Part shown: positions 8,815-17,668 of the stretch, one piece after another
How positions within the stretch are numbered: the first letter of the stretch is position 1
Layout of the letters: every line of letters starts with the position of its first letter
Source: JAJAZB01 sp965249815
Lineage (GTDB): Bacteria; Bacteroidota; Bacteroidia; Cytophagales; Spirosomataceae
Direction: 5' to 3'
Assembly (NCBI GenBank): GCA_965249815.1
Contig: CBDFMV010000002.1
Coordinates: 744,001-808,000 of the forward strand
Length of the DNA stretch: 64,000 bases
Notes under the pieces: generated by a model
Databases searched by the model: none
Told to the model about the DNA's origin: nothing
What the model saw: the letters and a program-made list of their open reading frames with translations, nothing else
Translations under genes and position numbers: made by a program

Positions 8815-8876
8815 GATTTACGAAGTACGATTTTGCGGGAGGATGACCGTACCTCGTAAATCGTACTTCTTAAATC
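8815..8876. repeat. Long near-perfect intergenic hairpin of TACGA-type words
   Basis: Arms 8815-8833 and 8858-8876 pair over 19 bp with one mismatch; each arm is built from variants of the words TTTACGA and AGTACGA. The right arm covers the TGA stop of the DUF5916 gene at 8875-8877, so it probably acts as a terminator for that gene. It is one of several word-built hairpins in the window. Confidence 0.7.
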
Positions 8877-11193
8877 AGAACTGTTTCAGGTACGAAATCT
8901 TCCCAATCAAATGCTGTTCCTGCTGGCGGGCGAGCTGGGTGGTGGGCACGCGCTCGCCGCTGGGCAGGGGTTGGGTCAGGAAATCGTCGTAGGCGCGCTG
9001 GTTGAACACCAGGTACAGAAACGACAGCGGCTGGTACTCCCACGAAAGCCGGACGTTGTACGTGTCGCGGCTGGCGGCGGTGTTGTGCTGGTAAAAGCCG
9101 ATGAGCTGCACGCGCGGATTGAGCGCCAGGCGGGTTTCGGCGCTGAGCAGGTGCACGTCGGTGTTTTCGCCGGTGCCGCCCACGCCCCGAAACTGGTTGG
9201 CCTGCCAGGTAAACGCGGCGCTCACGTGCGGAAGCGGGGCGAGGTTGAAGCGGGCCGTGGTGGAGTGGAGCGATCCGTCGTAGTAGCCGCCCCGTTCGTG
9301 GAAAATGGAATAAGAAATTTTGCGCGACCGGTCGCTGTTGGCAAACACGCTGTACCGCCAGTACCGGTAGCCGCCGGGCGCGATGGCAATGCCCACGGGG
9401 CTGAACGGTTCGTCGAGGCGCTGGTAAAAGTTGTTCAGGAAAACCCCGAAACCCCCGCCGCTTTGCAGCGTAAACCACACCGGGTTGAGGTTGATTTGCC
9501 GCTCGATGAGCCGCCCCGTGCTGGCCTGGTGGTAGGTGAGCAGGTAGCCACCCGGCTCGGAGGCCCGAATCCACGTCGGCAGCGCCTTGCCCCGGTAAAG
9601 CCAGTAAAAACCCGGCGTGCTTTCGACCACGTTACTGCGCGAAACAAAGCCCACCTCAGGGTTGTAATTTCGGGTCACGATGGCCTGATTCATCCACCAA
9701 ACCCACTGGTTGGAGCGGCGAAAAAGCTGGTAAAATCCAAAGAAACCCCGGTCCGTACTGCCCTGAGCGCCGACCGCCGGGCCAACCGCGCCCGAATTAC
9801 CCGACACGCTGGCCATCGTGGTGAGCGACAGCGAAGGCTGGAGGCGGAAGAACCCATCGACCGAAGCGGTGAGGTTCGTGTGCGTGGGGTCGTTGCGGAG
9901 CGTAAGCAGGCCACCGATGCGGTGTTGTTTCCCAAAATTTTCCGAAAAACGGCCCACGAAATAATTCGCTTCGGGCTGGCCGTTGGCGGCCCGCTGGCGC
10001 ATGAGCAGCGCCCCGGCGTTGCGTTTTTCCGACCGGTACACCAGCCGCGCCCCGCCCTCGATGGGAATGGGCCGCCCGGCGGCGTCAAGCCCGATGCGGC
10101 GGCTGAAAAACGGCTGCACAATCATCTGCCCGCCCCAATCGCCACTGAGCGAGGCCAGCCCGACGCCGAACAGCCCGGCGTTTTCGAGAAAAAACGGGCG
10201 GCGTTCGGGAAAAAACACCGACAGCCGCGTCAGGTTGTTGACCTGCCGGTCGGCGTCGGCCTGGGCAAAGTCGGTGTTGACAGTCAAATCGAGCACCGTG
10301 CTGGGGTTGATGGCCCATTTCAGCTCGCCGCCCACCTTCACGGCGCTGGTGTGCCGGTCGCCGAGTTCCGAACCCCGGTAGCGGTCGTCCGACAGCAGCA
10401 GGTACGGCTGTACGCGCACGTTGGCCCGGGGTGGGGGCGGTTGCAGGCCGGTGATCTGACCGGCGTAACTCATGCGCAGGGGCGAAAAGGCCCGCGGAAT
10501 GGCCGACCAGGTGGTAACCTCGTTGGAGGCGCGGCGGTTGCGGAAAAAGTTGATGCCCCAGGTCTGGCCCACCGCCGAATCGGCCGGCGTGCCGGGCCGG
10601 TAGCGCAGGGTTTTCCAGGGAATGGCCATTTCGGCCACCCACCCCGAATCAGTGCGGCTGGTGCGCACGCGCCAGAGGCCGTCCCAGTCCTCGTCGTAAA
10701 TAGCGTCGTCGAAACTGAGGAGATCGCGCTGCGAGCCGTAAGGATTGGTGGCAAACATCATCGAGTTGCGCTGGTCGTGGAAGCCGTCGACGGCCAGGCC
10801 GAAAATGTCGGAGGTGCCGTACTCGAAATCACGCTTCAGGTTAGGCACGCGCAGCGCCCGGTGGCCGAGGGTGTCGCGCAGGCGGGCGGCCACGTACAGA
10901 AAATCGCGGTTGTATAGCAGCCGCACCTCGGTGTCGTGCGTGGCGGGCTGGCGCTGGAGGGGTTCCATCTGGACAAACCGCGAAATGGGCGTGGCCTGGG
11001 CCCATTCGGCTTCGCTGAGGTGTCCGTCCACGCGCAGGTGGCGGGTAATGAGCGTAGCCTGGACGCGTTTGGGAAGCGAGTCGGGTGGAAACACCTCGGC
11101 GTTTTGCTGGGCCAGTACAGGCCGGGTCAAGCCGAAGACCAGGAAAATGCAAAGGAATCTGTTCCGAAAAAGTGGTGGTACTGCGTGCGGCAT
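8875..11193 (-). CDS. DUF5916 domain outer-membrane protein with N-terminal CBM9-like domain
   Basis: 772-aa exported protein. The start at 11193 gives a signal peptide ending in LTRPVLAQQ. Residues ~40-230 resemble the carbohydrate-binding family 9-like module (LRVDGHLSEAEWAQA, EVRLLYNRDFLYVAARLRD, WVAEMAIPWKTLRY). The rest is the DUF5916 barrel-like region, with many alternating aromatic strands, an FPERRPFFLENAGLF motif typical of the family and a C-terminal outer-membrane style strand. Function is unknown; such proteins are thought to be surface sugar-related or hydrolase-associated. A candidate -7 box (TATTTTTG, minus strand, 11221-11228) lies 28 nt upstream of the start. Confidence 0.9.
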   Translation of the reverse strand: MPHAVPPLFRNRFLCIFLVFGLTRPVLAQQNAEVFPPDSLPKRVQATLITRHLRVDGHLSEAEWAQATPISRFVQMEPLQRQPATHDTEVRLLYNRDFLYVAARLRDTLGHRALRVPNLKRDFEYGTSDIFGLAVDGFHDQRNSMMFATNPYGSQRDLLSFDDAIYDEDWDGLWRVRTSRTDSGWVAEMAIPWKTLRYRPGTPADSAVGQTWGINFFRNRRASNEVTTWSAIPRAFSPLRMSYAGQITGLQPPPPRANVRVQPYLLLSDDRYRGSELGDRHTSAVKVGGELKWAINPSTVLDLTVNTDFAQADADRQVNNLTRLSVFFPERRPFFLENAGLFGVGLASLSGDWGGQMIVQPFFSRRIGLDAAGRPIPIEGGARLVYRSEKRNAGALLMRQRAANGQPEANYFVGRFSENFGKQHRIGGLLTLRNDPTHTNLTASVDGFFRLQPSLSLTTMASVSGNSGAVGPAVGAQGSTDRGFFGFYQLFRRSNQWVWWMNQAIVTRNYNPEVGFVSRSNVVESTPGFYWLYRGKALPTWIRASEPGGYLLTYHQASTGRLIERQINLNPVWFTLQSGGGFGVFLNNFYQRLDEPFSPVGIAIAPGGYRYWRYSVFANSDRSRKISYSIFHERGGYYDGSLHSTTARFNLAPLPHVSAAFTWQANQFRGVGGTGENTDVHLLSAETRLALNPRVQLIGFYQHNTAASRDTYNVRLSWEYQPLSFLYLVFNQRAYDDFLTQPLPSGERVPTTQLARQQEQHLIGKISYLKQF

Positions 11194-11271
11194 GCGAGCG
11201 GGAGTTGATGAAAATTGCCGCAAAAATAGCGCGCCAATCCCCCGGCTTGCCGTCAAAATAGGTTGAACGGT

Positions 11272-11832
11272 TCAGGAAGTTTTGTTCAACCGCCGCACCA
11301 GTCGTTTTCCCACGAAATACAACAGCCCCACGGCCAGCCCCGCCACCAGAACGGGCAAAAACAGCCCCAGTATCGAGAAAAAACCGGCGAATACGTTTTC
11401 CGTCGTCGCGACGACCGGGTTGCCCAACCCGCCGGTGGTCGCCGTGCTGCCCAGCCGCAGCAGGCCCGTGCCCGCCTGAATCAGCCCCGCGCTGCCGCCG
11501 CCCACGATGAGGCCCAGCGCCCAGCGAAGCGTCGGGTCGGCGGTGTCGAGCAGGGAGGTCATCAGCACCGTGCCCGCGATGAAGGCCGCGGGCGTGGCGA
11601 CCACGTCGAGGAAGTGATCCACGACGGGGATGTAGTAGGCCGCGATTTCAAGCACGGTGGCCGTGGCCAGCACGGCGAAAGCCACCCAGCCCGCCATCCA
11701 CTCGAAGCCAGGATTGGGCGAAAGGTAGCCCGTCAGGTAGGCCACGTTGGTGACGAGCAGCGGCACGAACACCCGAAAGCCGCAGCAGGCGGCCAGCGCC
11801 AGTCCGAGGCAAAGGCTGAAGGCGAGTTCCAT
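11272..11832 (-). CDS. DUF4126 family membrane protein
   Basis: 186-aa integral membrane protein with about five helices. Family landmarks are the N-terminal GLALAACCGFRVFVPLL, the HFLDVVATPAAFIAGT segment, GLIVGGGSAGLIQ and a basic C-terminus. No enzymatic motif. It is separated from the upstream head-GIN gene by a long hairpin and ends 78 nt before the DUF5916 gene start. Confidence 0.85.
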   Translation of the reverse strand: MELAFSLCLGLALAACCGFRVFVPLLVTNVAYLTGYLSPNPGFEWMAGWVAFAVLATATVLEIAAYYIPVVDHFLDVVATPAAFIAGTVLMTSLLDTADPTLRWALGLIVGGGSAGLIQAGTGLLRLGSTATTGGLGNPVVATTENVFAGFFSILGLFLPVLVAGLAVGLLYFVGKRLVRRLNKTS

Positions 11833-11850
11833 GGGTTAAAAGTAATGAAA

Positions 11851-11923
11851 GAATGAGTGAATGGAAGAATGAGAGAATGTGGCGAGTGCCTTCCTATTCA
11901 CTCATTCTTTCATTCACTCATTC
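11851..11923. repeat. Long imperfect hairpin of GAATGAGT-type words
   Basis: Arms 11851-11879 and 11895-11923 pair over 29 bp with three mismatches. Both arms are made of degenerate tandem words such as gaatgagt, gaatgaaa and gaatgaga. It lies between the stop of the head-GIN gene and the start of the DUF4126 gene, both minus strand, so a terminator or processing role is likely. Confidence 0.7.
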
Positions 11924-11929
11924 TACTCC

Positions 11930-12643
11930 CTATTCCTTCCGAACCGTACTCCCGCCCGAAGGACGGGCGTCGACCGTCGGGTTGCCCCGGTACACAACGG
12001 TACTGGCCCCGCTGGCCCCGGCTTTGAGGCGTTTGGCCACGGCAACCCGGATGTAGCTGGCCCCGGAGGCGTCCACCTCGGCTTCCTCGGCGGGCGCATC
12101 GAAGGCTTTTACCGACGAAGCGCCGGAGGCGAGAATTTCAATCCGGTTGAACGAACCCCGCAAATCAGCCTGCGAAGCCCCGCTCGCTTCGATGTCGGCC
12201 AGGGTAGCCCGCACGTCGACGTCGGCGTGGGAAGCCCCCGATAGCCGCAACGTGAAGTCGTCGGTGCCGGAGGAAAAACCGCCGATGGTCGAATGAACGG
12301 CCCCCGAAAAGTCGGCTGCTTTCAGCGTCGGCATCACGATGGTAAACTGGGTGTCGTACTGGCGGTTGCGGTTGTGCCGGTATTTGGCGTGCAGGGTGTT
12401 GCCGCTCGCCCACACGTCGAGGTCGTCGAGGTTGCGGAGGTCTCCATCGGCCACCACGCTGAATGCCGCGCCCTGCCGGACGTTCACGCGGAAGGAGTTG
12501 CCCATTTCGAGCCGGTTGAAATCCGACAGGGTGTACGTGCGCCGGTCGTCCTGGAGCGGACCGGGGTCTTCGCGTTTGCAGGACGAAAGCGCCGCGACCA
12601 GCAACGCGACGACGAGGAACGGGGTACTTTTGGAAGTTTTCAT
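11930..12643 (-). CDS. Head-GIN domain (DUF2807) lipoprotein
   Basis: 237-aa lipoprotein; the signal ends VAALSSC (Cys22). The mature protein is the DUF2807 right-handed beta-helix type: FNRLEMGNSFRVNVRQG, then repeats of a SGASxxD/xxSGASxxx pattern (LSGASHADVDV, ASGASQADLRG, ASGASSVKAF, ASGASYIRVAV, ASGASTVVYRG), each one coil. The start is fixed by the signal peptide; the same frame stays open far upstream, antisense to the ABC exporter, which is an artefact. Confidence 0.9.
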   Translation of the reverse strand: MKTSKSTPFLVVALLVAALSSCKREDPGPLQDDRRTYTLSDFNRLEMGNSFRVNVRQGAAFSVVADGDLRNLDDLDVWASGNTLHAKYRHNRNRQYDTQFTIVMPTLKAADFSGAVHSTIGGFSSGTDDFTLRLSGASHADVDVRATLADIEASGASQADLRGSFNRIEILASGASSVKAFDAPAEEAEVDASGASYIRVAVAKRLKAGASGASTVVYRGNPTVDARPSGGSTVRKE

Positions 12644-12958
12644 GTTTGACTTGTTTTTGAGTTGAAGGAATTGATTTTCGGGAAAGAGACAGCCCACCCG
12701 CCCGGTACCCCCATCGGCGTCTGATTTTTTTCGGAGCAGGCCGAACAATCCGGTGAAAAAGGCGGCTCTAAATTGGCTCATCCCGTGGCGTTTGCATAGG
12801 CCAATGGTTGCCAAACCGCGTATTGGTCGGATGAAGAAGCAAAAAAGGAGGTCAGCCACACCGTGTTCGTTTCGCTCGGGCAGGGAATAAAATCTCGCGG
12901 CAACGGGCTGAACTTTGCGAACCGTTTCCAAGTTTCCGGCTAAACCCTCCTCCTCTCC
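12644..12958. other. Divergent intergenic region with no gene
   Basis: 315 nt between the head-GIN gene (minus) and the ABC exporter (plus). It must hold both promoters. A possible -7 box for the exporter is GAACTTTG (seven of eight positions of TAnnTTTG) just before 12920. No conserved ORF or RNA is seen. Confidence 0.5.
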
Positions 12959-14719
12959 GTGGCAGAAGAAAATCCGAGCGGCAACATCGTTGACTGGAAA
13001 ATCATCCGGCGGCTGTTTACCTTCATCCAACCCTACAACGGCCGGTTTTACGCCCTCGTCGCCCTGATTCTGCTGGCGGCGGTGCTGGCCCCGGCCAACC
13101 CGCTGCTCATCCGCTACGCCATCGATCACTTCGTCGTGGCGGGCGACTACGCCGGGCTGACGGCCATGCTGCTCGTCATGATCGCGGTGCTGCTGGTGCA
13201 GGGCGTCGTGCAGTTTTCGCAGACCTACCTGTCGGGCTGGCTTGGCCAGACGATCATCCGCGACCTGCGGGTGCAGCTTTACGAGAAAATCCTGAACCTG
13301 CGGCTGAAATTCTTCGACGACACGCCCATCGGGCGGCTCGTCACGCGCACGATTTCCGACATCGAAACCCTCTCCGACGTGTTCAGCGAGGGCCTGGCCA
13401 GCATCGCGGGCGACATTCTCCAACTGGTGCTGATCATCAGCGTCATGTTTTACACCGACTGGCGACTGTCGCTCATCAGCCTGAGCACGATTCCGCTCAT
13501 GCTGCTGGCCACGTACATTTTCAAGGAGAAAGTCAAGAAGTCGTTCAACGACGTGCGCACGGCGGTGGCCAACCTCAACTCGTTCGTGCAGGAGCACATC
13601 ACGGGCATGAACATCGTCCAGATTTTCAGCGCCGAAGCCATCGAATTCGAGAAGTTCCGCGCCATCAACGACCAGCACCGCAAGGCCAACATCCGCTCGG
13701 TGTGGTACTACTCGGTGTATTTTCCGGTCGCCGACATCATTTCGGCGATGGGCACCGGCCTGGTGGTGTGGTACGGCGCGCGGGAAATCCTGCACCTTAA
13801 CGCCAGTTTCGGCACGCTGACGGCCTTCATCCTGTTCATTAACCTGTTTTTCCGCCCCATCCGGATGCTCGCCGACCGCTTCAACACACTGCAAATGGGC
13901 GTGGTGAGTACCGACCGTATCCTGAAACTGCTCGACAGCACCGAATTCAACGCCAACGACGGCAACTACGCCCCGAAGGAACTGCGCGGCGACGTAGAGT
14001 TCCAGAACGTCTGGTTCGCCTACGACGAAACAAACTTCGTGTTGAAAGACATCAGTTTCCGTGTGCAACCCGGCCAGACCGTCGCGCTGGTGGGGGCCAC
14101 GGGCGCGGGAAAATCCTCAACCATCAACCTGCTGAGCCGTTTTTACGAAATTCAGCGGGGCAAAATTCTGATTGACGGCATCGACCTGAAGGCCTACGAA
14201 CTGGCCAACCTCCGGCGGGCCATTGGCGTGGTGTTGCAGGACGTGTTCCTGTTTTCCGACACCATCGAGAACAACATCACCCTCGGCGATCCCAGCATTT
14301 CCCGCGAGAAAATCGTGGAGGCCGCCCGACTCGTCGGGGCGCACGAATTCATCGAACGCCTGCCCGGCGGCTACGACTACAACGTGATGGAGCGCGGCGC
14401 GACGCTCTCGGTGGGCCAGCGGCAACTCATTTCGTTCGTCCGCGCCCTCGTTCACGACCCGCGCATCATCGTGCTCGACGAGGCCACCTCGTCGGTGGAC
14501 ACCGAGACCGAGGAGATGATTCAGAACGCCATTTCAAAACTGATGAAAGGCCGCACGGCCATCGTCATCGCCCACCGCCTGAGCACGATTCAGAACGCCG
14601 ACAACATCCTGGTGCTCGACCGGGGCGAAATCAAGGAGCAGGGCACCCACGACGAGCTCCTCGAACGCGACGGTTACTACGCCCAGTTGCACCGGTTGCA
14701 GTACAAGGAATTGGTGTGA
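12959..14719 (+). CDS. ABC exporter, fused permease and ATPase (MsbA/multidrug type)
   Basis: 586-aa half-transporter that should work as a homodimer in the inner membrane. Six membrane helices lie in residues ~20-320. The nucleotide-binding domain has Walker A (GATGAGKSS, about residue 378), a Q-loop (VVLQDVFLFSDTI), the ABC signature LSVGQRQ, Walker B (RIIVLDEATSS) and an H-loop (VIAHRLST). The start is GTG at 12959, giving MAEENPSGNIVDWKIIRRL; no in-frame ATG lies upstream near enough. Substrate (lipid, peptide or drug) is not determinable. Confidence 0.95.
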   Translation: MAEENPSGNIVDWKIIRRLFTFIQPYNGRFYALVALILLAAVLAPANPLLIRYAIDHFVVAGDYAGLTAMLLVMIAVLLVQGVVQFSQTYLSGWLGQTIIRDLRVQLYEKILNLRLKFFDDTPIGRLVTRTISDIETLSDVFSEGLASIAGDILQLVLIISVMFYTDWRLSLISLSTIPLMLLATYIFKEKVKKSFNDVRTAVANLNSFVQEHITGMNIVQIFSAEAIEFEKFRAINDQHRKANIRSVWYYSVYFPVADIISAMGTGLVVWYGAREILHLNASFGTLTAFILFINLFFRPIRMLADRFNTLQMGVVSTDRILKLLDSTEFNANDGNYAPKELRGDVEFQNVWFAYDETNFVLKDISFRVQPGQTVALVGATGAGKSSTINLLSRFYEIQRGKILIDGIDLKAYELANLRRAIGVVLQDVFLFSDTIENNITLGDPSISREKIVEAARLVGAHEFIERLPGGYDYNVMERGATLSVGQRQLISFVRALVHDPRIIVLDEATSSVDTETEEMIQNAISKLMKGRTAIVIAHRLSTIQNADNILVLDRGEIKEQGTHDELLERDGYYAQLHRLQYKELV

Positions 14720-14753
14720 GGGAAATGGGTAGTTTTGGGGAAACAACGAGGTC

Positions 14754-14951
14754 ATGAAAAAAGAGAAGCAAAACACCGAACAGGAGCAGGCCCCCGAAAA
14801 CCGCCGAAAAATCCGGAAAATACGGGGGGGCATCATCATTCCCCGTGACCCCACCATTGACCCTTCGCAGTTCGCCGGCATGTGGGCGGATCGGGACGAC
14901 ATCACCGTGGAATTGCTTCGCCGCAAAGCATGGGGCTATGGTGATCGTTGA
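14754..14951 (+). CDS. VapB-type antitoxin, partner of the PIN toxin
   Basis: 65-aa, very basic N-terminus (MKKEKQNTEQEQ, then RRKIRKIRGG), followed by GMWADRDDITVELLRRKAW, a toxin-neutralising tail like that of VapB/DUF2281 antitoxins. It overlaps the toxin gene by 14 nt, the usual arrangement for coupled translation. A perfect TAnnTTTG box (TAGTTTTG, 14730-14737) stands 16 nt before the ATG and may be its promoter. Confidence 0.75.
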   Translation: MKKEKQNTEQEQAPENRRKIRKIRGGIIIPRDPTIDPSQFAGMWADRDDITVELLRRKAWGYGDR

Positions 14952-15327
14952 TACCGACGTGCTCATCAACTACCCGAAAAACAAGCCTCAGGCCGTTGCC
15001 GATTTAAGCCAGATTGGCTGGGACGAAGTACTCGTCACTTCGATGACGGCGATGGAGTTGTACAAGGGCGTTCGGAACAAACAGGAACTGGACGAATTGA
15101 AGCGGTTTCTCCGGGGTCTGGAAATTGCGGTTGCGGACGAGGAGGCAGGCAGGTTGGCCATGGAATGGGCCGAGCAATATTGCCTGAGCCATGCCCCGAT
15201 TGACATTCCGGATTTGACCAACGGCGCAATTGCGGTTCTGGAAGGCCTGAAACTCCACACCGGCAACAAAAAGCACTTCCGCCACCTTCCCGGCCTGCGG
15301 CTCTGGCAGGGTACTTCACCGGACTGA
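14938..15327 (+). CDS. PIN-domain ribonuclease toxin (VapC family)
   Basis: 129-aa endoribonuclease toxin. The PIN acidic residues are present: Asp5 and Asp7 in MVIVDTDVLIN, a Glu in MTAMELYKG, the Asp of IPDLTNGAIA, and the C-terminal TGNKKHFRHLPGLRLW typical of VapC. The ATG at 14938 lies inside the antitoxin gene, and a longer upstream reading of the frame is antitoxin sequence in the wrong phase. The active site looks intact. Confidence 0.9.
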   Translation: MVIVDTDVLINYPKNKPQAVADLSQIGWDEVLVTSMTAMELYKGVRNKQELDELKRFLRGLEIAVADEEAGRLAMEWAEQYCLSHAPIDIPDLTNGAIAVLEGLKLHTGNKKHFRHLPGLRLWQGTSPD

Positions 15328-15348
15328 TTTTTGCTTTCTCCCGTAGCC

Positions 15349-16272
15349 ATGAACCTCGGCTACGCCTGCATCAACCTCACCCTTCAGCAAGAACTCGGCG
15401 TTTATACGAATCGCGGCATGATTCAGCGGACCTTCCGCGAGAAGGGCATCCGGTACGCTTCCGAACTTTCGCTGAAAAACTGCCAGGATTTGCTCCAAAT
15501 CGTGCGCTGGAACGAGGCGCACGGCGTGGGCCTGTTCCGGGTCAGTTCCGACGTGTTCCCCTGGGCATCGGAATACCGCCTGCACCAACTGCCCGATTTT
15601 CCCGAAATCCGCGCGACGCTCGAAGAAATCGGACGCACGTCCGTCCGGCTGACGACCCACCCCGGCCCCTTCAACAAACTGGCGGGCGAAGGCCCCACGC
15701 TGGCCAACACGCTCAGGGATTTGGAGCACCACGCCGAGGTCTTCGACCTGATGGGCCTGACGCCGTCGCACCACAACAAGATCAACATCCACGTCGGTGG
15801 GGCCTACGGCGACAAGAGCGGGACGCTGGGGCGTTTTGCCCGCAACTTCGAGGGATTGCTCAGCGAGAACCTCAAACGTCGCCTGGTGGTCGAAAACGAC
15901 GACAAGCCGGGCCTCTTCACCATCGCCGAGTTGCTGCCGCTTCACGAGGCCACGGGCATTCCGCTCACGTTCGATTTTTTTCACCACAAGCTTTACTCCG
16001 GTGGCATGAAGGAGCGCGAGGCGTTTGAGCAAGCCGTCGCGACCTGGCCGGAGGGCATCACGCCCGTCTGCCACTACTCCGACTCCCGCCGCGAGCACGA
16101 AGACCCCGCCGCCAAGCGCGAAGCCCACTCCGACTGGGTGTACAACCCCATTCCGACCTACGGCCGCGCCGTGGACGTGGTGCTCGAAACCAAGATGAAG
16201 GAGCTTTCGCTGCTGCGCTACCGCGAGCAATTCCTGATGCCCCGGCCCACGGTGGAATTGGAACGCGGATGA
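15349..16272 (+). CDS. uvsE: UV DNA damage endonuclease UvsE
   Basis: 307-aa TIM-barrel metallo-endonuclease that nicks 5' to UV photoproducts and starts alternative excision repair. Family signatures are MNLGYACINLTL at the start, a FRVSSDVFPWAS strand, THPGPFNKLAGEG, INIHVGGAYGDK and VVENDDKPGLFT, which carry the metal-binding His/Glu set. It follows the VapC gene by 21 nt but is unrelated in function. The ATG at 15349 matches the family start. Confidence 0.95.
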   Translation: MNLGYACINLTLQQELGVYTNRGMIQRTFREKGIRYASELSLKNCQDLLQIVRWNEAHGVGLFRVSSDVFPWASEYRLHQLPDFPEIRATLEEIGRTSVRLTTHPGPFNKLAGEGPTLANTLRDLEHHAEVFDLMGLTPSHHNKINIHVGGAYGDKSGTLGRFARNFEGLLSENLKRRLVVENDDKPGLFTIAELLPLHEATGIPLTFDFFHHKLYSGGMKEREAFEQAVATWPEGITPVCHYSDSRREHEDPAAKREAHSDWVYNPIPTYGRAVDVVLETKMKELSLLRYREQFLMPRPTVELERG

Positions 16273-16357
16273 GGCGGGAAATCCGGATTTTCATCGGTGA
16301 AAAAACCATCTTTTCTGCCCCACTCAGGTGCCAGCTTTCCGGCTTTTTTACGGTCGA

Positions 16358-16406
16358 AAAAATAACCTTTAACTATTTGTAAAATAAGTAGTTAAAGGTT
16401 ATTTTT
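16358..16406. terminator. AT-rich bidirectional hairpin terminator after uvsE
   Basis: Perfect 18-bp stem (16358-16375 with 16389-16406), beginning with five A and ending with five T, so it would terminate in both directions. Loop is 13 nt. It lies 85 nt after uvsE. Confidence 0.75.
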
Positions 16407-16454
16407 ATTCCTGAAAACGGGAACAAAAAATGCCCGGAAAATCGTTAATCTGGC

Positions 16455-17498
16455 ATGAACGAAGAAGCAAAAGAAACGAAGGTCATTCCCCTCTTCGACG
16501 AAGCCGGGGAGATGGCCGTTGAGCACGATGCCTGGCGGAAATCCATTCCGGCGCAGGTGTTTCTCAATCACTATTTTGGCATTCACTACCACGTCCGCAA
16601 CACGCCCGACGCCTGGGCTTTGCACGACGTGCCCGCCTTCGCCCGCTACGCCCCCGAACTCTCGGGCCGTCGGCTCGACGAAGCCCGGCGGATGCTGCTG
16701 AACTGCTGGAACACGGAGTACGCCCTGCGCTCCACCGCCGCCAACGGCGATGAGCAGTACCTGCGCAACGCGCTCCACTGGACGTTCCCGCAGGCGTACT
16801 ACAGCGTGCTGTTCGGCGTGCGGGCCTTTCTGGCTACGCAGGGGCTGTTTGGCAACAGCGACGAACTCATCCGCCTGCGGGTCGGTCGGCTGGTGGCCAA
16901 CGGCTACTACCCGCGGGCCATCGGGTTTTACGCCTCGGGACACTACGGCGATTTCAAGACCTACCGCCTGAGCGTGCCGGGCGTGCAGCCGAGTTTGTCG
17001 CTGGTGGGCAATCCGCGCGAGGCGCAGGCCCAGGTGGCGCAGTTTCTGCGAACCACGCGGACGATGAAGGCGAAGCAAATCCGGCAGGACGTGCAGACGA
17101 ACCCCAACACGGCCCTGCGGAGCGAAAAAACGGGCAACATTCTGATGAAATTCGACGCCCGGCACTGGCAGAAGCTGACGCCGAAACTCGGCTTCACGAC
17201 CTTTTTCGACCTGATGGGGCGGCTCCGGATTTCGGGCAATTACCGCGAAATCGAGCGCTTCGTGGAAGCGGACATCAACGTCAAACTCTTTCACTTCGCG
17301 CTGGCCGATTTGGTGGGGTATCTCAATTTCGTCCACGAAAGCTACGTGGCCCAGGCCATGGGCGAGGAAGCCTACCGCGAGTTTATCGGCACCCTGCCCG
17401 GGTACCTGCGCAACGGCTTTGTGCGGGAGCGTTACGAAGCGCGCATCAAGCCCGTGCTGATGGTGCTGCGCGAACGGGAATACCGCCAGGCAGCTTGA
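16455..17498 (+). CDS. Unassigned 347-aa protein, paralogue of the gene at 33727-34722
   Basis: Soluble, mostly helical protein that I cannot assign to a family. It aligns along nearly its whole length with the 331-aa protein at 33727-34722. Shared blocks are SIPAQVFLNH, NTEYALR, FPQAYYSV followed by a RAF helix, a G-RLVA-GYYP-x-x-x-FYA segment, NP-TALR with K-TG-IL, a RLRIS-N-RE-ER-VEADI block and VHE-YVA. The helical NTEYALR and YYSVLFGVRAFLA part is reminiscent of HEPN-type bundles, but the diagnostic R-x4-6-H motif is not clear. No signal peptide. Confidence 0.75.
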   Translation: MNEEAKETKVIPLFDEAGEMAVEHDAWRKSIPAQVFLNHYFGIHYHVRNTPDAWALHDVPAFARYAPELSGRRLDEARRMLLNCWNTEYALRSTAANGDEQYLRNALHWTFPQAYYSVLFGVRAFLATQGLFGNSDELIRLRVGRLVANGYYPRAIGFYASGHYGDFKTYRLSVPGVQPSLSLVGNPREAQAQVAQFLRTTRTMKAKQIRQDVQTNPNTALRSEKTGNILMKFDARHWQKLTPKLGFTTFFDLMGRLRISGNYREIERFVEADINVKLFHFALADLVGYLNFVHESYVAQAMGEEAYREFIGTLPGYLRNGFVRERYEARIKPVLMVLREREYRQAA

Positions 17499-17592
17499 TT
17501 ATCAGCCCGTTCGTGGCCCTGGATTGGGCTGCGGAAGGGTGTTTGCTACCGTGAATTTTTCACGAAAAAATTTACGGAATTTAGCGTAGATT

Positions 17593-17627
17593 TTTGCGCG
17601 AATTATGCGATAGTTTTGGTATATTTG
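17593..17627 (+). promoter_or_regulatory. Candidate Bacteroidota-type promoter
   Basis: TATATTTG at 17620-17627 matches the TAnnTTTG -7 consensus exactly, and a TTTG at 17593-17596 could be the -33 box (spacing 23 nt, at the long end). A second TAnnTTTG match (TAGTTTTG, 17611-17618) overlaps. The start codon of the small gene follows 41 nt later. Confidence 0.45.
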
Positions 17628-17668
17628 ATTCATCAAACCACACCCCAACGGGGCCAGTTTTCAAAGCC

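Noticed and set aside
8911..10917. 668-codon plus-strand frame
   Set aside because: Antisense to the DUF5916 gene; no recognisable protein.
12644..14068. Minus-strand extension of the head-GIN lipoprotein frame to 712 codons
   Set aside because: The upstream part is antisense to the ABC exporter; the real start is at the signal peptide (12643).
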